The notes under the pieces were generated by a model that searched no databases, was not told the origin of the DNA, and worked only from the letters and a program-made list of their open reading frames with translations. This document shows, in pieces, positions 61,703 through 64,000 of a DNA stretch of 64,000 nucleotides. The stretch lies in NCBI GenBank assembly GCA_014208095.1, contig JACHMT010000001.1, positions 2,542,001-2,606,000 of the forward strand, written 5' to 3'. Within the stretch, counting starts at the first letter, position 1. Each line of letters opens with the position of its first letter. This stretch comes from Actinospineispora eucalypti (GTDB taxonomy: Bacteria; Actinomycetota; Actinomycetes; Mycobacteriales; Pseudonocardiaceae). Made by a program: the position numbers and the translations under genes.

Positions 61703-62590
61703 TCAGCCGACGCTGACCTTGTCGATGGTGACCTTCATGTTGGGCTTTCCGCCGCCGGGACTCGGGTCCATCGAGCCGTCGTGGCCGGCGCGCGCGATCT
61801 TGTCCACGGTGCCCAGGCCGGCCGGCGTGATGTAGCCGAACACGGTGTAGTCCGGGCTCAGTGCCGAGGCGTCACCGTAGATCATGAAGAACTGGCTGCC
61901 GTTGGTGTTCGGCCCGGCGTTCGCCATCGCCAGGTAGCCCCGCCCGTAGCTGAGCTGCGGGTAGGTCTCGTCGGCGAACGAGTAGCCGGGTCCGCCGCCG
62001 CCGGTGCCGGCCGGGTCGCCGCACTGCAGCACCTGCAGGCCGGGATCGGTGGTCAGCCGGTGGCAGCTGGTGGCGTCGAAGTAGCCCTGCCGGGCCAGGC
62101 TGACGAAGCTGTTCACCGTGCACGGGGCGAGGCCCCGGTCCAGGGTCAGCTCGATCGGGCCGGCGCTGGTCGGCATGTTCACCGCCACGGTTCCGCGCGC
62201 GCTGATGTTGGTGGCCGGCGGCGCCTGCGCCGGGCGGGCCGGCGGCGAGCCGTCCGGCGGGTAGGCGCAGTTGACCGCCGCCGGGAACTGGTTCGGCCGG
62301 CGCAGCGGCGCGGCGATCTGCGTCGGGATCTTCAGGTCCGTGGTCGGCGCCGCGCTGCTCGGCCCCGGGGGCGCACTGCTCTGTGCCGGGTCGACCGCCG
62401 GCTGGGCCTCGTCCGAGCCACCGCTGCTCATCAAGCTGAACGTCATGACCGCCGCGACCACCAGGACCACCAGGACGATGGCGCCGATCATCGAGTACTT
62501 CCGGCGCTGTTCGGCGCGCACCTTCCGGCGGTCCTGCTGGCGTTCTAGCTTCCGCTTGGCGGCCTCACGGCGCTGTTGGTTGGTCGACAC
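61703..62590 (-). CDS. Membrane-anchored cyclophilin-type peptidyl-prolyl isomerase
   Basis: The 295-residue protein has a basic N-terminus, one membrane span (residues about 35-55), a Pro/Ala-rich linker, and a cyclophilin domain (about 125-295) with FVSLARQGYFDATSCHRLT, MANAGPNTNGSQFFMIYGD and YTVFGYITPAGLGTVDKIA. The isomerase would act outside the membrane on exported proteins. It occupies the position of mycobacterial ppiB between relA and hisS. It starts with GTG. Confidence 0.93.
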   Translation of the reverse strand: MSTNQQRREAAKRKLERQQDRRKVRAEQRRKYSMIGAIVLVVLVVAAVMTFSLMSSGGSDEAQPAVDPAQSSAPPGPSSAAPTTDLKIPTQIAAPLRRPNQFPAAVNCAYPPDGSPPARPAQAPPATNISARGTVAVNMPTSAGPIELTLDRGLAPCTVNSFVSLARQGYFDATSCHRLTTDPGLQVLQCGDPAGTGGGGPGYSFADETYPQLSYGRGYLAMANAGPNTNGSQFFMIYGDASALSPDYTVFGYITPAGLGTVDKIARAGHDGSMDPSPGGGKPNMKVTIDKVSVG

Positions 62591-62635
62591 GCCCGGGAGC
62601 CTAACGAGGCGGCGCGCCGACGCCGCGAGGGGCCG

Positions 62636-63943
62636 TCAGGATGCGCCCAGCAGCGCGCGCAGCCGCGCCGCCGCCTCGGCCAGCGGGGCCTCGGTCTGCT
62701 CGCCGCTGGCCATGTCCCGCAGGGTCGCCACGCCCCGCTCGTACTCCCGGGGGCCGAGCAGCACCACGAACCGGGCCCGCTGGTCGTTCGCCCACTTCAG
62801 CTGCTTGGCGATCTTCCCGGAGGACCCCAGGTAGGTGCCCACCCGGCGGCCTTCCGCGCGCAGCTCGCCGGCCAGCGCGAGCAGTGCCGGCTCCGCCTCC
62901 TCGGCGAGCACGGTGATTGCTACGTCCAGGGCCGGCGCGTCCGCCTCGGTGTCCGTCTGCTGGGAGAGGATCCGTTCGATGCCGATGGAACCGCCGCAGG
63001 CCGGCAGGTCCGGCCCGCCCAGGGCGGCCACCAGGCCGTCATAGCGCCCGCCGGAGGCGATCGACCCGGTGAACCCGGGCGCGGTGACCTCGAAGATCGG
63101 CCCGGTGTAGTAGTCCAGGCCGCGCACCATGCGCGGGATGAACGCCACGCGGCCGGCGGGCAGCGAGGCGGTCAGCGCGAGCAGCCGGTCCACCTCGGCC
63201 AGGCCAGCGCGGCCGCGCTCGGTGCCGTCCAGCTGCTTGCGCACCCGTTCCGGGTCTTCGGCGGCCAGGTCGGCGACCAGCCCGGCGGCGATGTCCCCGG
63301 CCAGGCCGCGGGTCTCGAGTTCCGCGGCGACCGCGTCCGGGGCCAGCTTGTCCAGCTTGTCCAGCGTGATCAGCACGCGGCCGCCCAGCTCCTCGGGCAC
63401 CCGGTAGGCGTCCAGCAGCCCGTGCAGCGCCTGCCGGGAGTTGATCTCGAAGCGGAACTCCGGGATGCCCAGCGCGGCGATGCCGTCGTTCACCGCGAGC
63501 AGGGTCTCCGCGTCGGCCACCGGGGAGGACGCGCCCACGATGTCGATGTCGCACTGGGTGAACTCGCGGAACCGGCCCTTGCCCGGCCGGTCGGCGCGCC
63601 AGACCGGGCCGAGCGCGTAGCGCCGGTACGGCATGGGCAGCCGGTTCCCGTGGGTGGCGACCACCCGGGCCAGCGGCACGGTCAGGTCGTAGCGCAGCGC
63701 CAGGTCGGCTTCCCCGGTGGCCTCGTGCTCGCCCCGGCGGAGGATCTTGAAGATCAGCTTGTCGCCCTCGTCGCCGTACTTACCGGTGAGCACGTCCAGC
63801 CGTTCGAAGGCGGGCGTCTGCAGCGGTTCGAACCCGTACCGCTCGAACGCCGCGCGCACCGATGCGAAGGCCCGTTCGCGGCGCCGCAGTTCGGCGGCCA
63901 GGAAGTCGCGGGTGCCGGAGGGCGGTTCGGCGTTCTGCGCCAT
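62636..63943 (-). CDS. hisS: Histidyl-tRNA synthetase
   Basis: The 435-residue class II synthetase charges tRNA-His. It has SGTRDFLAAELRRRER near the N-terminus, motif 2 (PVWRADRPGKGRFREFTQCDIDIVG), the histidine-specific loop LDYYTGPIFEV, and motif 3 (CGGSIGIERIL). I chose the ATG at 63943 with GGAG nine bases upstream; a TTG five codons earlier is in frame but has no ribosome site. The gene lies near the right window edge and is complete. Confidence 0.96.
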   Translation of the reverse strand: MAQNAEPPSGTRDFLAAELRRRERAFASVRAAFERYGFEPLQTPAFERLDVLTGKYGDEGDKLIFKILRRGEHEATGEADLALRYDLTVPLARVVATHGNRLPMPYRRYALGPVWRADRPGKGRFREFTQCDIDIVGASSPVADAETLLAVNDGIAALGIPEFRFEINSRQALHGLLDAYRVPEELGGRVLITLDKLDKLAPDAVAAELETRGLAGDIAAGLVADLAAEDPERVRKQLDGTERGRAGLAEVDRLLALTASLPAGRVAFIPRMVRGLDYYTGPIFEVTAPGFTGSIASGGRYDGLVAALGGPDLPACGGSIGIERILSQQTDTEADAPALDVAITVLAEEAEPALLALAGELRAEGRRVGTYLGSSGKIAKQLKWANDQRARFVVLLGPREYERGVATLRDMASGEQTEAPLAEAAARLRALLGAS

Positions 63944-64000
63944 GAAGGTGATCTCCAAGAATTGTGAAACCGTTCCTGACCAGCTTACGAGGGTGCGACT

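Overview
The window is a stretch of very GC-rich chromosome from an actinomycete. GTG starts are frequent, genes often overlap by four bases (ATGA or GTGA), and a phosphatidylinositol-mannoside (PIM) pathway is present. The order thrS, HIT, pgsA, PIM acyltransferase, pimA, NUDIX, pdxS ... pdxT, yebC ... ruvC, ruvA, ruvB, yajC, secD, secF, apt, relA, cyclophilin, hisS follows the conserved Mycobacterium/Pseudonocardiales core block. I infer a member of the Pseudonocardiales; no genus can be fixed from the sequence alone. I see no tRNA, rRNA, CRISPR array, prophage or transposase gene.

Region 1 (1-7.6 kb, minus strand) is a copper/cytochrome-oxidase assembly operon: CtaG, the P1B ATPase CopA, a CopD-CtaG fusion, a His-cluster membrane protein and a PepSY membrane protein cut by the window edge. 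Upstream lies an unrecognised gene. Region 2 (7.6-16.2 kb) holds small regulator/enzyme pairs: MpaB-type oxygenase/TetR, FAD monooxygenase/PadR, a deoC-ALDH-ALDH operon for deoxyribose 5-phosphate breakdown, and an epoxide hydrolase/CGNR zinc-finger regulator. Region 3 (16.2-28.8 kb) carries a class A penicillin-binding protein, an esterase, then thrS and the PIM cluster ending in pdxS.

Region 4 (28.8-43.3 kb) sits between pdxS and pdxT and looks like an accessory segment. It holds a secreted parallel beta-helix protein with a long PGQ-repeat stalk, an XRE-cupin regulator with AzlCD, an unrecognised gene, a BlaR1-like peptidase and BlaI repressor divergent from cydAB, an EF-G2-like GTPase, an ECF42 sigma factor with its DGPF (YCII) partner, and a VapBC-like module. 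Region 5 (43.3-50.2 kb) is pdxT, yebC, a sugar ABC transporter with two kinases, and a DUF2071 protein. Region 6 (50.2-64 kb) is ruvCAB, yajC-secDF, apt, relA, a 480-bp non-coding element with terminal inverted repeats, a FUSC transporter, a cyclophilin and hisS.

The most unusual material is non-coding: a mirrored array of 22-bp repeats (five copies, a spacer, then five inverted copies) at 23598-23920; a 480-bp element with 37-bp terminal inverted repeats at 58963-59442; and several 19-22 bp perfect-stem hairpins between genes. Regulatory dyads in the divergent promoters of the CGNR, XRE-cupin and BlaI genes, and an ECF42-type promoter, connect several regulators to their neighbours. Several genes (FAD monooxygenase, PadR, CGNR, AzlC, VapB, possibly cydA) have a -10-like hexamer four to seven bases before the start codon, which suggests leaderless transcripts.
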